Numbered from the stretch's first letter, positions 44,252 through 54,492 are shown. The stretch is DNA of 64,000 nt from Chromatiales bacterium (GCA_003251535.1 QKFD01000060.1:1-64000); one strand, 5' to 3'. Notes: generated by a model not told the origin, from the letters alone. Numbers and translations: made by a program.

Positions 44252-46335
44252 GCACCCGTGACCTGTTGATCGAGATCGGCACCGAAGAGCTGCCACCCAA
44301 GGCCCTAAAGCGGCTCTCCGAGGCCTTCACCAAGGGTATCGTCGAGGGGCTGGGCAAGGCCGAGTTGGACTTCTCCAGCCAACGCAGCTATGCCGCCCCG
44401 CGCCGGTTAGCGGTACTGCTCACGGATCTGGTGGCCCAACAGAGCGACCGCGAGGTGGAGCGGAGGGGACCCGCCCTCACCAGCGCCTTCGATGAGATGG
44501 GACAGCCGACCAAGGCGTGCCAGGGTTTCGCCCGCTCCTGTGGCGTGGATGTCTCGGAGCTGGAGAAGCTAGAGACCGACAAAGGGTGCTGGCTGGTCTA
44601 CCGTAGCCAACAAGAGGGGCGGCCAGCCACCGAGCTGATCCCCGATATTGTGCGTAACTCCCTGGATAAACTGCCGATCCCTAAGCGGATGCGCTGGGGG
44701 GCGCTGGATTCAGAGTTTGTGCGCCCCGTGCACTGGGTGGTGCTGCTGTTTGGCAATGAGGTGATAGAGACCGAGATTCTCAGCGTGAAGAGCGGCCGTG
44801 AGACCCGCGGCCACCGCTTCCACTGCCCCCACAATCTCTATATCGGTGAGCCAGCCGCCTACGCCCCGCTACTTGAAACCGAGGGTAAGGTGGTGGCCGA
44901 TTTTGCCGATCGGCGAGAGGCCATCCGTGCCCAGGTCCTTGAGGCCGCTAGCCGGCTCGGCGGACAGGCGGTGCTGGATGAAGACCTGCTGGATGAGGTC
45001 ACGGCGCTGGTGGAGTGGCCCTCAGCGGTCTTCGGCGGTTTTGAGCGGCGCTTTCTCGCGGTACCAGCAGAGGCGCTCATCTCCACCATGAAGGGCAATC
45101 AGAAATACTTCCCGGTGGTGGATAGCCAGGGCAAACTGATGCCTTGGTTCATCACCATCAGCAACATCGAGAGCCGTGATGTTGCTCAGGTACGGGCCGG
45201 CAACGAGCGGGTGGTACGCCCCCGCCTCACCGATGCGGAGTTCTTCTGGAACCAAGACCGGAAACGGCCGCTGGCCGAGCGCCGCGAGCAACTTGCATCT
45301 GTAGTGTTCCAAACCAAGTTGGGGAGCATTGCCGATAAGCAGGCCCGGGTGGAGACACTGGCCTGCACCATCGCCAACCTCATTGGGGGTGATCCTGAAC
45401 TAGCTGGTCGGGCCGCCCAACTTGCCAAGTGCGACCTACTCACCGAGATGGTGGGGGAGTTCCCCGAGCTACAAGGGATCATGGGCCGTTACTACGCCGC
45501 CCATGACAATGAGAGCCCAGAGGTGGCGGAGGCGTTGGACGAGCAGTACATGCCGCGCTTCGCTGGTGACCAGCTCCCCATCACCCCGACCGGGCAGGCA
45601 CTTGCCATCGCCGATCGGCTGGATACCTTGGTGGGTATCTTTGGCATCAACCAACCGCCCACCGGCGATAAAGACCCGTTCGGTCTGCGCCGCTCCACCC
45701 TGGGCGTGCTCCGTATCCTCATTGAGAAGGGACTCGATCTCGATCTCCCTACCCTGCTCCGCCAAGCCGCTGAGGGCCAGCAGAAGCAAGGCATCACCCT
45801 GCTGGACGGGGTGGTAGAGCAGGTGTTCGATTTCATGCTGGAACGACTGCGGGGCTATTTCCACGACAGTGGGATCGCCCTGGATACCTTCGAGTCGGTG
45901 CTCGCCAAACGCCCCGGCCAGCCACTCGACTTTGATCGCCGGGTGCGGGCGGTGAGCACCTTCCGCCAGCTACCCGAGGCGGAGGCGCTGGCCACGGCCA
46001 ATAAGCGTATCGGCAATATCCTGCGGCAGGCCCATGAGGGGGGCATTGCGGTTGCGACCACTATCGAGAGCGCCCGCCTAGTGGAACCGCAGGAGTTGGC
46101 GCTGGCCAAGGCCATGGCGGCCCTGACCACAGAGGTGGATGGGCTGTTCGCCGAGCGCAACTATGAGGCCGCTCTGCTGCGTCTTGCCACCTTGCGCGGG
46201 CCCATAGACGCCTTTTTCGACGCGGTTATGGTCATGGCCGAGGATCCAGCAGTCCGCGCCAACCGGCTTGCCCTATTGAAGCAGCTCTCTGAGCTGTTCC
46301 TGCAAGCGGCGGACATCTCACGGCTGCAAGGTTGA
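44248..46335 (+). CDS. glyS: Glycyl-tRNA synthetase beta subunit
   Basis: The 695-residue tRNA-binding subunit that completes the enzyme with GlyQ. It starts [20 protein letters not shown] and contains the HD-type region [40 protein letters not shown] and the C-terminal anticodon-binding part with [20 protein letters not shown]. Length is normal. The ATGA overlap with glyQ couples translation. Confidence 0.97.
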   Translation: MSTRDLLIEIGTEELPPKALKRLSEAFTKGIVEGLGKAELDFSSQRSYAAPRRLAVLLTDLVAQQSDREVERRGPALTSAFDEMGQPTKACQGFARSCGVDVSELEKLETDKGCWLVYRSQQEGRPATELIPDIVRNSLDKLPIPKRMRWGALDSEFVRPVHWVVLLFGNEVIETEILSVKSGRETRGHRFHCPHNLYIGEPAAYAPLLETEGKVVADFADRREAIRAQVLEAASRLGGQAVLDEDLLDEVTALVEWPSAVFGGFERRFLAVPAEALISTMKGNQKYFPVVDSQGKLMPWFITISNIESRDVAQVRAGNERVVRPRLTDAEFFWNQDRKRPLAERREQLASVVFQTKLGSIADKQARVETLACTIANLIGGDPELAGRAAQLAKCDLLTEMVGEFPELQGIMGRYYAAHDNESPEVAEALDEQYMPRFAGDQLPITPTGQALAIADRLDTLVGIFGINQPPTGDKDPFGLRRSTLGVLRILIEKGLDLDLPTLLRQAAEGQQKQGITLLDGVVEQVFDFMLERLRGYFHDSGIALDTFESVLAKRPGQPLDFDRRVRAVSTFRQLPEAEALATANKRIGNILRQAHEGGIAVATTIESARLVEPQELALAKAMAALTTEVDGLFAERNYEAALLRLATLRGPIDAFFDAVMVMAEDPAVRANRLALLKQLSELFLQAADISRLQG

Positions 46336-46385
46336 AGCAGCCCGCCAAATATGATCATCTAGATCCGACAACAGAGAGGGCCTGC

Positions 46386-47084
46386 ATGGCGCAACAAGAC
46401 TCTTGGGCGGAGATGCTGGCCGCCGTACAGGCGTTCCACGACAAACACGACTTTAAGAACACCGGCGGTGAAGAGCTGACCTACCGGGTCGCCCTCATGG
46501 CGGAGGAGCTGGGGGAGATCTCCTCAGCGGTTAGCAAAGGCAAACCGCGGGAGGCCCTGGCAGAAGAGGTGGCCGATCTGCTCATCCTCCTGATGGGTAC
46601 AGGGATTGCGGCGGAGTTCGATCTCAACGCCGCTTTCTGGCAAAAAATGGATAAGTTAATGCAGCGCTCCTCCCGCATGGTGGAGGGACGCATTCGCGTA
46701 TCGGAGTTTCGTGATATGGAACCATCCCCAGCTACCCGCAATGAACTCGTCGCCATTCACCCCTATAAGGTGAGAGATCTCTGGGTATTCGACGATGAAC
46801 AGGCCGGGTTGGTACAGGAGCCGTTTGTCGCAGGTGCGGATCTCATCATTGATGCGATGGTGACCGACATCCCCCATGCCGACCAAGGCTTCACTCTGGT
46901 CTTCTCTGCCCACCCTTTCCCCGGTCACCAGCTCGCCTTGGAACGGCGCAAGGCCGAGGCAAATGGCCACTGGTACTTTAGCCCAAGCCTCGATCTAGAG
47001 GGGTGGTTCTGTCCCGCCCTGCTCCGCTACTTTGCCACCGCTCCTGAGCAGCTATATGCCCAGTTTCGGGCGGGTGTCATCTGA
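46386..47084 (+). CDS. MazG-like pyrophosphohydrolase fused to a DUF6717-like domain
   Basis: A 232-residue protein with two parts. Residues about 1-105 form a MazG/dUTPase-type all-helical nucleotide pyrophosphohydrolase: YRVALMAEELGEISSAVSKG and EALAEEVADLLILLMGTGIA give the EExxE and ExxD metal sites. Residues about 120-232 read AIHPYKVRDLWVFDDEQAGL, then FTLVFSAHPFPGHQLALERR and GWFCPALLRYFATAPEQLYA, which I match to the DUF6717 family. The function of the second part is unknown. It could be a house-cleaning enzyme tied to a second reaction. The ATG at 46386 follows GAGAGGG, 50 bases after glyS. Confidence 0.75.
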   Translation: MAQQDSWAEMLAAVQAFHDKHDFKNTGGEELTYRVALMAEELGEISSAVSKGKPREALAEEVADLLILLMGTGIAAEFDLNAAFWQKMDKLMQRSSRMVEGRIRVSEFRDMEPSPATRNELVAIHPYKVRDLWVFDDEQAGLVQEPFVAGADLIIDAMVTDIPHADQGFTLVFSAHPFPGHQLALERRKAEANGHWYFSPSLDLEGWFCPALLRYFATAPEQLYAQFRAGVI

Positions 47085-47175
47085 TCGCCCATCTTCCAAC
47101 GGTAGCCCACAGAATCACCGTGGTTATCCGCTGCTGCTCCGGCCGAGGTAGGGTGTGCCCACAAGGCGGCAGCCG

Positions 47176-47718
47176 ATGAAGCTGGTCATCCTGGACCGGG
47201 ATGGTGTCATCAACCAGGACTCTGACGCCTATATCAAGTCCCCCGATGAGTTCATTCCCATCCCCGGTAGCTTGGAGGCCATTGCGCGGCTCAACCACGC
47301 CGGCTACACAGTGGCGGTGGCCACCAATCAGTCAGGGATCGCCCGAGGTTACTTTGATCTCAACACCCTGAATCAGATGCACGCCAAGCTCCAGCGGCTG
47401 CTAGCCGCCGTGGGCGGACGGATTGATCTACTGCTGTTCTGCCCCCACGGCCCGGAGGCGGAGTGCCACTGCCGCAAGCCCAAACCCGGTATGTTGGAAG
47501 AGGTGGGGCGCAGGCTCGACCAGCCACTGCAAGGTGTGCCGGTGGTGGGTGACTCACTACGGGACCTGGAGGCGGCCCAAGCAGTTGGGGCGTGGCCTCT
47601 GCTAGTACGCACCGGCAAAGGGGAGAGGACTCTGGGCAAACCGCTGGAGCTGACCGGTGTCTCCATCTGCCGCGATCTCAATGCAGCTGTCGATCTCATC
47701 TTGGCACAGGAGGGTTAA
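47176..47718 (+). CDS. gmhB: D,D-heptose 1,7-bisphosphate phosphatase
   Basis: A HAD-family enzyme for ADP-heptose synthesis in lipopolysaccharide core assembly. The 180-residue protein has the DxD motif in KLVILDRDGVINQDSDAYIK, TNQSGIARGYFDLNTL, the zinc-binding CPHGPEAECHCRKPKPGM and VGDSLRDLEAAQAVGAWPLL. The stop overlaps the ATG of the acyltransferase by one base (TAATG), so both are made together. This gmhB-plsC pair is common next to glyS in Gammaproteobacteria. Confidence 0.95.
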   Translation: MKLVILDRDGVINQDSDAYIKSPDEFIPIPGSLEAIARLNHAGYTVAVATNQSGIARGYFDLNTLNQMHAKLQRLLAAVGGRIDLLLFCPHGPEAECHCRKPKPGMLEEVGRRLDQPLQGVPVVGDSLRDLEAAQAVGAWPLLVRTGKGERTLGKPLELTGVSICRDLNAAVDLILAQEG

Positions 47719-48431
47719 TGGGCGTTATTCGCTCGGGTTTGTACTACGTGGGTGCCACCCTCGCTACCATCTTCTTCTCGCTGACCGGCCTGTTGTTGCT
47801 ACCCACATCGTTTCATTTCCGCTTCCGCTTCATGGTGGGTTGGGCCCACTTCAGCCTCTGGTGGTTGGCCCTCACCTGCCGGATCCACTATGAGGTAGAG
47901 GGGCTGGAACGGATCCCGCCGGGTCCCTGCATAGTGCTCGCCAAACATCAATCGGCCTGGGAGACCATCGCGTTTCAAGCCATCTTTCCGGCGCAGACCT
48001 GGGTACTGAAGCGCGAACTGCTCTATATCCCCTTCTTCGGTTGGGGCCTAATCCCCCTGGAACCCATTGCCATCGATCGCAAAGCGGGGCGCAAAGCGCT
48101 CTCTCAGGTGATCACCCAAGGCATAGAGCGGATCCAGCGCGGTATATGGATCATTGTCTTTCCGGAAGGGACCCGCACAGCACCAGGGACTCAAGGTACC
48201 TATAACATTGGCGGCGCCAAGCTGGCCGAGGAGGCAGCGGTGCCAGTGGTACCTGTCGCCCACAATGCCGGGGTGTTTTGGCCGCGCCAGAGCTGGATTA
48301 AGCGGCCCGGGACTATCCGAGTGGTCATCGGCCCCACCATCGCCACCGAAGGGCGCAAAGCTAGCCAGATCCTGCGACAGGCCGAGGGGTGGATTGAGGA
48401 GACCTGCGCCCAGCTCCCGCTCACACCGTAA
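47718..48431 (+). CDS. 1-acyl-sn-glycerol-3-phosphate acyltransferase-like protein
   Basis: A 237-residue inner-membrane acyltransferase of the PlsC family. A hydrophobic N-terminus (YYVGATLATIFFSLTGLLLL) is followed by the catalytic motif VLAKHQSAWETIAFQAIFPA, the substrate motif IPFFGWGLIPLEPIAIDRKA and FPEGTRTAPGTQGTYNIGG, with VPVVPVAHNAGVFWPRQSW near the end. The first motif reads HxxxxE and not the usual HxxxxD, which is normal for this subgroup. It probably acylates lysophosphatidic acid in phospholipid synthesis. Coupled to gmhB. Confidence 0.9.
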   Translation: MGVIRSGLYYVGATLATIFFSLTGLLLLPTSFHFRFRFMVGWAHFSLWWLALTCRIHYEVEGLERIPPGPCIVLAKHQSAWETIAFQAIFPAQTWVLKRELLYIPFFGWGLIPLEPIAIDRKAGRKALSQVITQGIERIQRGIWIIVFPEGTRTAPGTQGTYNIGGAKLAEEAAVPVVPVAHNAGVFWPRQSWIKRPGTIRVVIGPTIATEGRKASQILRQAEGWIEETCAQLPLTP

Positions 48432-48546
48432 CCCCACTCTTTTCGCTGCGTTAGAGGGATAGGGATATCCCCTCCGCCCCAACAGATCTTGCGCCCATTG
48501 AAGTGGGTCGAATCTAGTTGATTGAAATCCTCAGTTAAACATCTAC

Positions 48547-48555
48547 TGATATACT
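48547..48555 (+). promoter_or_regulatory. Extended -10 promoter-like element before fbp
   Basis: TGATATACT fits an extended -10 box (TGN plus TATACT) about 109 bases before the fbp start, in an AT-richer stretch of the 232-base gap. No good -35 lies at the usual spacing, as expected for extended -10 promoters. Confidence 0.5.
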
Positions 48556-48663
48556 AATTAGCTCACCGCTGTTGGGAGCGGTGTTCCGGTATCCCTTGTG
48601 GATCCCGGATTCTCCATCGGTCTGGGCCCGCAGGCCCGATCGCATCGCCTAGTGGAAGAGCAC

Positions 48664-49692
48664 ATGCACGATAACCGTACCACCGTCACCCAGTTCATCA
48701 TCGAAGAGCAGCGCCATATTCAGGGCGCCACCGGTGACTTCACCTCACTGCTCAACGACATCGTCACCGCCTGTAAGGTGATCTCCAATTTGGTCAATCA
48801 TGGCGCACTCGTCGGTGTACTCGGCAGCGCCGGTAGCGAAAATGTCCAGGGAGAGACGCAGAAGAAACTGGATGTCATCTCCAACGAGATCTTCCTCAAA
48901 TCCAACGAGTGGGCTGGCCACTTAGCCGCCATGGCCTCAGAGGAGATGGATGAGATCTACCCCATCCCCAATAGCTATCCACGCGGTAAGTATCTACTCA
49001 CTTTTGATCCGCTGGACGGCTCTTCCAATATCGATGTCAACGTCTCCGTTGGGACCATCTTCTCCATCTTGCGCTGCCCCGGCAGCGGTACCCACCCCAC
49101 GGCTGATGCCTTCCTCCAGCCCGGGGTCAAACAGGTGGCCGCCGGTTACGCCCTCTACGGCCCCTCTACCATGCTGGTTCTCACCACTGGACATGGGGTC
49201 AACGGCTTCACCCTGGACCAGAATATTGGTGAGTTCATCCTGACCCACCCCAACATGACGGTCCCAGAGGAGACGCGGGAGTTTGCCATCAACGCCTCCA
49301 ATATGCGCTTCTGGGACAAACCGGTGCGACGCTACGTGGAGGAGTGTCTGGAGGGGAAAGAGGGTCCGCGGGAGAGCGACTTCAACATGCGCTGGATCGC
49401 CTCCATGGTCGCAGAGGTCCACCGTATCCTCACCCGCGGTGGGATCTTCATGTACCCCATGGATTCCAAGATGCGGGCCAGCGGTAAAGAGGGAAAGCTG
49501 CGGCTCATGTACGAGGCCAACCCCATGGGCTTCATCATTGAGCAGGCCGGCGGAGCCGCCACCACCGGTACCCAGCGCATCATGGAGATCGCACCTAAGG
49601 ATCTGCACCAGCGGGTCCCGGTGATCCTCGGCTCCAAGCAGGAGGTGGTGCGGGTGGAGCAGTACTACCAGGAGGCGGGGGGCGATATCTAG
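48664..49692 (+). CDS. fbp: Fructose-1,6-bisphosphatase, class I
   Basis: Removes the 1-phosphate of fructose 1,6-bisphosphate in gluconeogenesis and, where present, the Calvin cycle. The 342-residue protein has [20 protein letters not shown] at the N-terminus, the metal-binding [20 protein letters not shown], the catalytic-site [20 protein letters not shown] and [20 protein letters not shown] near the end. Length is normal. The ATG at 48664 follows GGAAGAG. A strong hairpin comes 32 bases after the stop. Confidence 0.96.
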   Translation: MHDNRTTVTQFIIEEQRHIQGATGDFTSLLNDIVTACKVISNLVNHGALVGVLGSAGSENVQGETQKKLDVISNEIFLKSNEWAGHLAAMASEEMDEIYPIPNSYPRGKYLLTFDPLDGSSNIDVNVSVGTIFSILRCPGSGTHPTADAFLQPGVKQVAAGYALYGPSTMLVLTTGHGVNGFTLDQNIGEFILTHPNMTVPEETREFAINASNMRFWDKPVRRYVEECLEGKEGPRESDFNMRWIASMVAEVHRILTRGGIFMYPMDSKMRASGKEGKLRLMYEANPMGFIIEQAGGAATTGTQRIMEIAPKDLHQRVPVILGSKQEVVRVEQYYQEAGGDI

Positions 49693-49723
49693 CCTGCCCG
49701 CGGTAAAACCTCTCTTCGCCACC

Positions 49724-49752
49724 ACAGAAGGGGCCCATTGGGCCCCTTCTGT
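49724..49752. terminator. Bidirectional hairpin between fbp and sulfatase
   Basis: ACAGAAGGGGCCC (49724-49736) and GGGCCCCTTCTGT (49740-49752) form a perfect 13-base stem with a three-base loop, between convergent genes. A pyrimidine-rich run follows on the plus strand but is not a clean T-run. Confidence 0.75.
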
Positions 49753-49779
49753 CGTCTATCTCTCCCTGACGGGAAGCTC

Positions 49780-51525
49780 TTACTCGTCGTTACGGGTCGT
49801 TGGCCGCAAGCGCTTGGCGGCCCGCTGTTCGGCCAAGAGTGCTTTTAGGCGATCCACCAGCACCGGTGACACGTTGGAACTCACGCAGTCAGAGAGCAGG
49901 TTGGTGGTTTCGTTGGGGTCCTCATCTAGGTTGTATAGCTCCCACTCCTCCGGCACATAGTATTGCGAGGTCGTGCCATCAGGATTGCCAACCCCCTGGC
50001 CAACAAAGCGCGGATTCTCAAAATAGCGGCTCAATTTGTAGAGATGTTTGTCTACGCGAGCGATGACGGTCTCGATATGGTGGGGCTCCACCACCGGCCG
50101 GTATGGCTGTTGCTGCGCCCGCTGCGCCATGGCGGAAAGGAGCTGCTGCTCCCAAGAGTTGGCCGGCGCCCCCTTTGCAGCATCAGAGAGGAACACGGCG
50201 GTGATCTTGGGGGCACTGACCTCGTTCAGACCCTCGTCCACTTCATCATCGGTCATGAAGTAGATGGGCTCATCCGCCATCCCCTCCCCGCGCAGCAGAG
50301 GGGCCAAGCTCGCCCCCACCGGCGGGTGGACCTCTGTGTGGCTCTTGGCCAACTGGTCCGCGCAGGCAGAGATATCCAACCCCGCCAGATCCATCAGGGT
50401 GGGTAACAGATCAACGTGGCTGGTCAGGGCGCTGGTCACTGCCTGGGTGGGGGGATCGGTGCGATAGGCGGGCAGGGAGATGTAGAGCGGTACCCGAATA
50501 CACTCATCGTAGGCGTTATACCACTTCTGATGCATCCCACCGTGGGCACCCAAGACGTCGCCGTGATCAGAGGTAAAGATCACAATGGTGTCCTGGAACA
50601 GGTGGCTGCACTGGGAGAGGGTGCTGTACACCGAGTTAATGCCCCGATCGACCTCTTTCTGGAGGTAGAGATAGAGCTGATAGTAGCGATCTAAAGTGGG
50701 CTGACGGTAGTAGAACAGGCCGTAGTTGAGCACGTAGTCCTGTTGGCAACGCGGTTTGGAGCAGAGGCTCTCGTGCCGCGTGGGGGGATTGATGACCGGT
50801 ATACCGTCCAGATCGGGCTCCGGCAGGCCAAGCAGCTTCCACGCCTGACCGGAAAATACGATGTCATGGGGATTGACGAAGGAGCAGACCGCCAGCCATG
50901 GCTTGTAGTCTGGATTCACCACCGCCTGCTGCTCCAGCTCCAAGAGCATCTCCACCGTCTGCTTGGCAAAACCCGGATCGCGCATCGTCCCTGTATTGGC
51001 CGCCAGCGAGCCGTGGGGCTCTGGACCGATCCAACCATCAAAGCCGTAGTCGGAGAGGCGGTTGGCATTCTTGTAGAGGGCGATCTTGTCCGGGTAGGGG
51101 TTACCTGCACTGTCATTGGTCAGCAGACCGGTATGAGTGCCGGGGATGATGAGATCTTGATCAGAGATGTGCCACTTGCCGTGGTAGTAGGTGTCGTACT
51201 CGCCGCTGGCGCGAAACCAATCCCCCAGGGTCGGCACGGTGAAAGGGGGAAGCCAGAACAGCCCCGGATCACTAGAGCTTTTTGCCAATCCACTGGTTTG
51301 ACTGACACCGTGCAGTGAAGGGTACTGTCCGGTGAAGAACGAAGCACGGCTGGGTTCGCACGCGGTTGATGCCGCATAGTGGCGCTCAAAGCTGACAGCC
51401 GCCTCGCGTATCTTGCGTCGCCCAGGCATCTCGCTATCTCGGTATTTAAATACCGCCTCCCCTTCATACCCCATGGGAAAGCGCTCTTCATCAGTCATGA
51501 TGATTAGGATGTTCGGTTTGCGCAT
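49780..51525 (-). CDS. Type I sulfatase (formylglycine-dependent)
   Basis: A 581-residue member of the alkaline-phosphatase superfamily that cleaves sulfate esters. The N-terminal metal site is KPNILIIMTDEERFPMG. The formylglycine motif CEPSR (Cys56 in YAASTACEPSRASFFTGQYP) fits the CxPSR rule for oxidation by a formylglycine-generating enzyme. The second metal site is FTSDHGDVLGAHGGMHQKWY. No signal peptide is visible, so it may act in the cytoplasm. The substrate is unknown; choline sulfatases and aryl sulfatases share this layout. The start at 51525 follows AGAGG. It is transcribed alone, divergent from the two-component pair. Confidence 0.9.
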   Translation of the reverse strand: MRKPNILIIMTDEERFPMGYEGEAVFKYRDSEMPGRRKIREAAVSFERHYAASTACEPSRASFFTGQYPSLHGVSQTSGLAKSSSDPGLFWLPPFTVPTLGDWFRASGEYDTYYHGKWHISDQDLIIPGTHTGLLTNDSAGNPYPDKIALYKNANRLSDYGFDGWIGPEPHGSLAANTGTMRDPGFAKQTVEMLLELEQQAVVNPDYKPWLAVCSFVNPHDIVFSGQAWKLLGLPEPDLDGIPVINPPTRHESLCSKPRCQQDYVLNYGLFYYRQPTLDRYYQLYLYLQKEVDRGINSVYSTLSQCSHLFQDTIVIFTSDHGDVLGAHGGMHQKWYNAYDECIRVPLYISLPAYRTDPPTQAVTSALTSHVDLLPTLMDLAGLDISACADQLAKSHTEVHPPVGASLAPLLRGEGMADEPIYFMTDDEVDEGLNEVSAPKITAVFLSDAAKGAPANSWEQQLLSAMAQRAQQQPYRPVVEPHHIETVIARVDKHLYKLSRYFENPRFVGQGVGNPDGTTSQYYVPEEWELYNLDEDPNETTNLLSDCVSSNVSPVLVDRLKALLAEQRAAKRLRPTTRNDE

Positions 51526-51884
51526 AGCCTGGCCACCTCTTTTGATCATTTGGAAGGGTAGTCTTCAATCCGCCACGGTAGACGGCCCAGTCACAGGAGC
51601 AGGGCCTAGGAGATGAGACCCAAAGGACCTCAGCCCTGCTTTATGTTGTATAGCCCCCCGTGATCTCCTGCACGCCAGCTGATAGGCGACGGCGCGCGCC
51701 CTAATTTCCCATGGTGACCGGCTGAAATCCCATCGGCATTGCGGCGACTGCTACCCTCTCCCTATCACTGAATATCAGTAGCCGTCCCATAAAATGGGGT
51801 CAGATATTCAGACTAGGAGCCGTTGGACAGATCTACTACGATCGGTGACCCAATCAATACGAACAAATAGAGAAGGGGATCAGG
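51526..51884. other. 359-base divergent promoter region with inverted repeats
   Basis: No gene is seen between the minus-strand sulfatase and the plus-strand regulator. The right half contains the repeats listed separately at 51768-51811. The left half has no recognised motif. Confidence 0.5.
51768..51811. repeat. Nested inverted repeats, candidate operator
   Basis: CTGAATATC (51768-51776) and GATATTCAG (51803-51811) are perfect nine-base inverted repeats 26 bases apart. Between them lies a smaller palindrome, CCCAT-AAA-ATGGG (51786-51798). They sit 74 bases before the response-regulator start and could be its binding sites. Function is inferred from position and symmetry. Confidence 0.55.
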
Positions 51885-52577
51885 GTGGCAGAGTGGGGAC
51901 TCACTTCGCTAAAACACATGAAGGTGTTATTCGCCGATGATGATATCTACACCACGGAGTCGATGTGCCAGATCCTGGGGCTCTACTTTGGCGAGGTGCT
52001 GGCAGCCGCTGATGGTGTACAGGCCTGGCGCCTGTTTCAGGAGACAGCACCCGATGTAGTGCTACTGGATATCGACATGCCTGGTATCGACGGCCTCAGC
52101 TTAGCCCGTCAGATCCGCGATCAGGATGCCGATCTCCCCATGGCCATACTGACCTGTCATGACGATAGGGAGCTATTACTGCAAGCCATCTCCTTGGGAT
52201 TGACGGACTATCTACTGAAACCCATCGATCCCAACGCCCTCCGCCAGCTATTACTACGCTGTTTTCAACAGCTCGAACTACGGGGCCGAGTACGTTATGT
52301 CTTTCCTGAAGGAGCCAGCTACTACCCCACCACCGAAAAGGCGTTCAACGCCGAGGGGGAGATTACACTGTCAAAAAATGAGAGACGCTTTCTCCAGTAT
52401 CTGCTGGCGCGCCGAGGCCGGCTGGTACAGGTCGAGCACATCTGCCGCCACTTAGCCGATGAGGCGCGGGAGGAGCTGACCATTCAGGGGCTACGTAATC
52501 TGGTCCATCGACTGAGACGCAAATTGGGTAAACGGGCCATTTTGTCGGAGCGTGATCTAGGCTATCAGCTCCCATGA
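51885..52577 (+). CDS. OmpR-type response regulator
   Basis: A 230-residue regulator. The receiver begins MKVLFADDDIYTTESMCQIL and has the phosphorylated aspartate in PDVVLLDIDMPGIDGLSLAR (Asp62). LLKPIDPNALRQLLLRCF closes the domain. The C-terminal winged helix reads ITLSKNERRFLQYLLARRGR, then TIQGLRNLVHRLRRKLGKRA. Translation starts at GTG (51885) with AAGGGG upstream; an ATG eleven codons later is also possible. The stop overlaps the kinase start (ATGA), so the two form a coupled pair. The signal is unknown. Confidence 0.9.
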   Translation: MAEWGLTSLKHMKVLFADDDIYTTESMCQILGLYFGEVLAAADGVQAWRLFQETAPDVVLLDIDMPGIDGLSLARQIRDQDADLPMAILTCHDDRELLLQAISLGLTDYLLKPIDPNALRQLLLRCFQQLELRGRVRYVFPEGASYYPTTEKAFNAEGEITLSKNERRFLQYLLARRGRLVQVEHICRHLADEAREELTIQGLRNLVHRLRRKLGKRAILSERDLGYQLP

Positions 52578-54484
52578 TCGTCCGTCGCTTGCTGACGCTG
52601 CTGTTACTGTTGGCGGCGGCGTCAGTGCAAGCCGATTCCAATACATTTGCCGTTCACGCCACGACCCCCATCACCTCGCTCCAACCCTACATGCGATTTC
52701 TGCTCGATCCAGAGCAGCGCTATGACTATCACACCGCCACCGCCAATGATCAGTGGCAATCCATCGCACGCTCTGGATTCGGCTATTCGCAAGGAGCGGT
52801 GTGGAGCCGTGTCACCCTTGTCAGCGGTGATGGCAGGGCCCACACGGTCATACTCCACAATCCACGACCAGGCATCAATTACGTGGATGTCTATCTTCAA
52901 CGGCGAGGAGAACCACTAAAACACTATGCACTGGGGCTTCTCCGCCCCCTCAACGAACAGCCGCTCCCTCACCGCTTTACTGCGCTACCCGTAGAGCTAA
53001 CACCCAACGAGCCGGTCACGATCACCACCCGCGTTCAATCCGAGGGTCCGTTGGAGATCAGCTGGGTCGTCAGCCTAATTGGTGATTTCTCGCGCTGGTC
53101 GATGGGTGAACATATCATCAGAGGCGGGCTCTTCGGCATCGTCTTCGCCATGACTATCTACAGTCTGGTCCTCTGGTGGAGTCTGCGACAGCCCGTCCTG
53201 TTGGCCTACGCCATCTTTGGTGTATTACTCCAAGCAGTGGCATTTACCTACCAAGGGCTATACCGGATCTATAACTTTGGTATCGATCCCAGCGGATTCT
53301 TCTATAGTCTTTGGCTGCTTGCCTGCCTCATGAGCATTGCCATGGTCAAAGTGGGTGTCTACTTCTTTGACACCCCACACCACCTTCCACGCTTTCACCG
53401 CTGGCTTCAGCTACTACAAGTTGGATTGGGACTGCTCTGTCTGGTGGGCGTAGTCACCTTGTTCCAACACAAGCAGCCCGTTTCTCCCATCCTTTTCCAT
53501 ATCTTTTTGGTGCTGACCTATCTCAGCCTACTTGTGGTGGGCATCGTGGGCCTTTGGCAACGACGGGTAGGGGCGCTCTATTATTTACTGGGCCACGGCA
53601 GTCTACTGATGGCCCAGGTTGCCGCACAGATGTCCATTCTTGGGCTCTTCAGCTCATTCTCCACCACCACCCTCGCCATCCCCATCGGGGCCGTGCTAGA
53701 TACCATCTTCCTGGCCAAGGGCATTGGTGACCAGCTCGCCCAGATGCGCAAAACCCTCGCCCAGCAAAGGGAGAGTGCCTTAGTGCAATCCCGCTTTGCG
53801 GCACTGGGCAAGGCCATCGGCATGATCACCCATCAGTGGCGGCGGCCGCTCGCCCAGCAGGGGGCGCTACTGACAGAGCTGGCGATGACACTGGAGCACA
53901 CCCCAACGTCCTCTCTCCCGCCCAGGGTCACCTCGGTGCTACTCCCGAGGATGCGCGACAATCTCTCGCTTCTCAGCGAGACCGTCACCGAGTTCCGTGC
54001 CTATTTTGGCGCCGACCCTTCGCGCCCGCGCCCCTATCAGCCAGCAGAGGTCATCAGCAGCAGCTTGGCCCTACTCAGCTGGCAACAACGCTCACCGAAG
54101 ATTGAGCTGGTGTGGAGTGCGCCTGCGCAGGAGATCTATTTGGCCGGGCAGCCCACCACTCTGGCCCATGTACTCATGATCTTGCTGGAGAACGCCAACG
54201 ATATCTTTCTCGATCGGCAGATTGGCGCACCGATGATTCAGATCACGTTGCGCGACACCGCGGGCACGGTATCCATCACGGTGCAGGACAATGGCGGGGG
54301 GATTGAGTTTCAGCCTGTCGAGCAGATCTTCGACAGTTTTGTCAGCGGTAAACAGGGGCACAACACCGGTATGGGGCTCTACTTTGCCCGCCTACTGATA
54401 GAGGAAAAGATGGGGGGAGGGATCGAGGCGCGTAATATTCCAGGTGGGGCTTGCTTCACTATTTTGCTGCCCCATTCTGTTTGA
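52574..54484 (+). CDS. 7TMR-DISM histidine kinase
   Basis: A 636-residue sensor kinase. After a signal peptide (LTLLLLLAAASVQADSNTFA) comes a periplasmic DISMED2-like beta domain (about 30-190), typical of carbohydrate-like ligand binding. Seven membrane helices follow (about 195-395), then the dimerisation helix with the phosphorylated His420 in ALGKAIGMITHQWRRPLAQQ. The ATPase domain has VLMILLENANDIFLDRQ, QDNGGGIEFQPVEQIFDSF and NTGMGLYFARLLIEEKMGGG. It overlaps the OmpR-type regulator by four bases. A sulfatase lies divergently next to the pair, so a sulfated or sugar-like ligand is possible but unproven. Confidence 0.9.
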   Translation: MIVRRLLTLLLLLAAASVQADSNTFAVHATTPITSLQPYMRFLLDPEQRYDYHTATANDQWQSIARSGFGYSQGAVWSRVTLVSGDGRAHTVILHNPRPGINYVDVYLQRRGEPLKHYALGLLRPLNEQPLPHRFTALPVELTPNEPVTITTRVQSEGPLEISWVVSLIGDFSRWSMGEHIIRGGLFGIVFAMTIYSLVLWWSLRQPVLLAYAIFGVLLQAVAFTYQGLYRIYNFGIDPSGFFYSLWLLACLMSIAMVKVGVYFFDTPHHLPRFHRWLQLLQVGLGLLCLVGVVTLFQHKQPVSPILFHIFLVLTYLSLLVVGIVGLWQRRVGALYYLLGHGSLLMAQVAAQMSILGLFSSFSTTTLAIPIGAVLDTIFLAKGIGDQLAQMRKTLAQQRESALVQSRFAALGKAIGMITHQWRRPLAQQGALLTELAMTLEHTPTSSLPPRVTSVLLPRMRDNLSLLSETVTEFRAYFGADPSRPRPYQPAEVISSSLALLSWQQRSPKIELVWSAPAQEIYLAGQPTTLAHVLMILLENANDIFLDRQIGAPMIQITLRDTAGTVSITVQDNGGGIEFQPVEQIFDSFVSGKQGHNTGMGLYFARLLIEEKMGGGIEARNIPGGACFTILLPHSV

Positions 54485-54492
54485 TTGAAACA

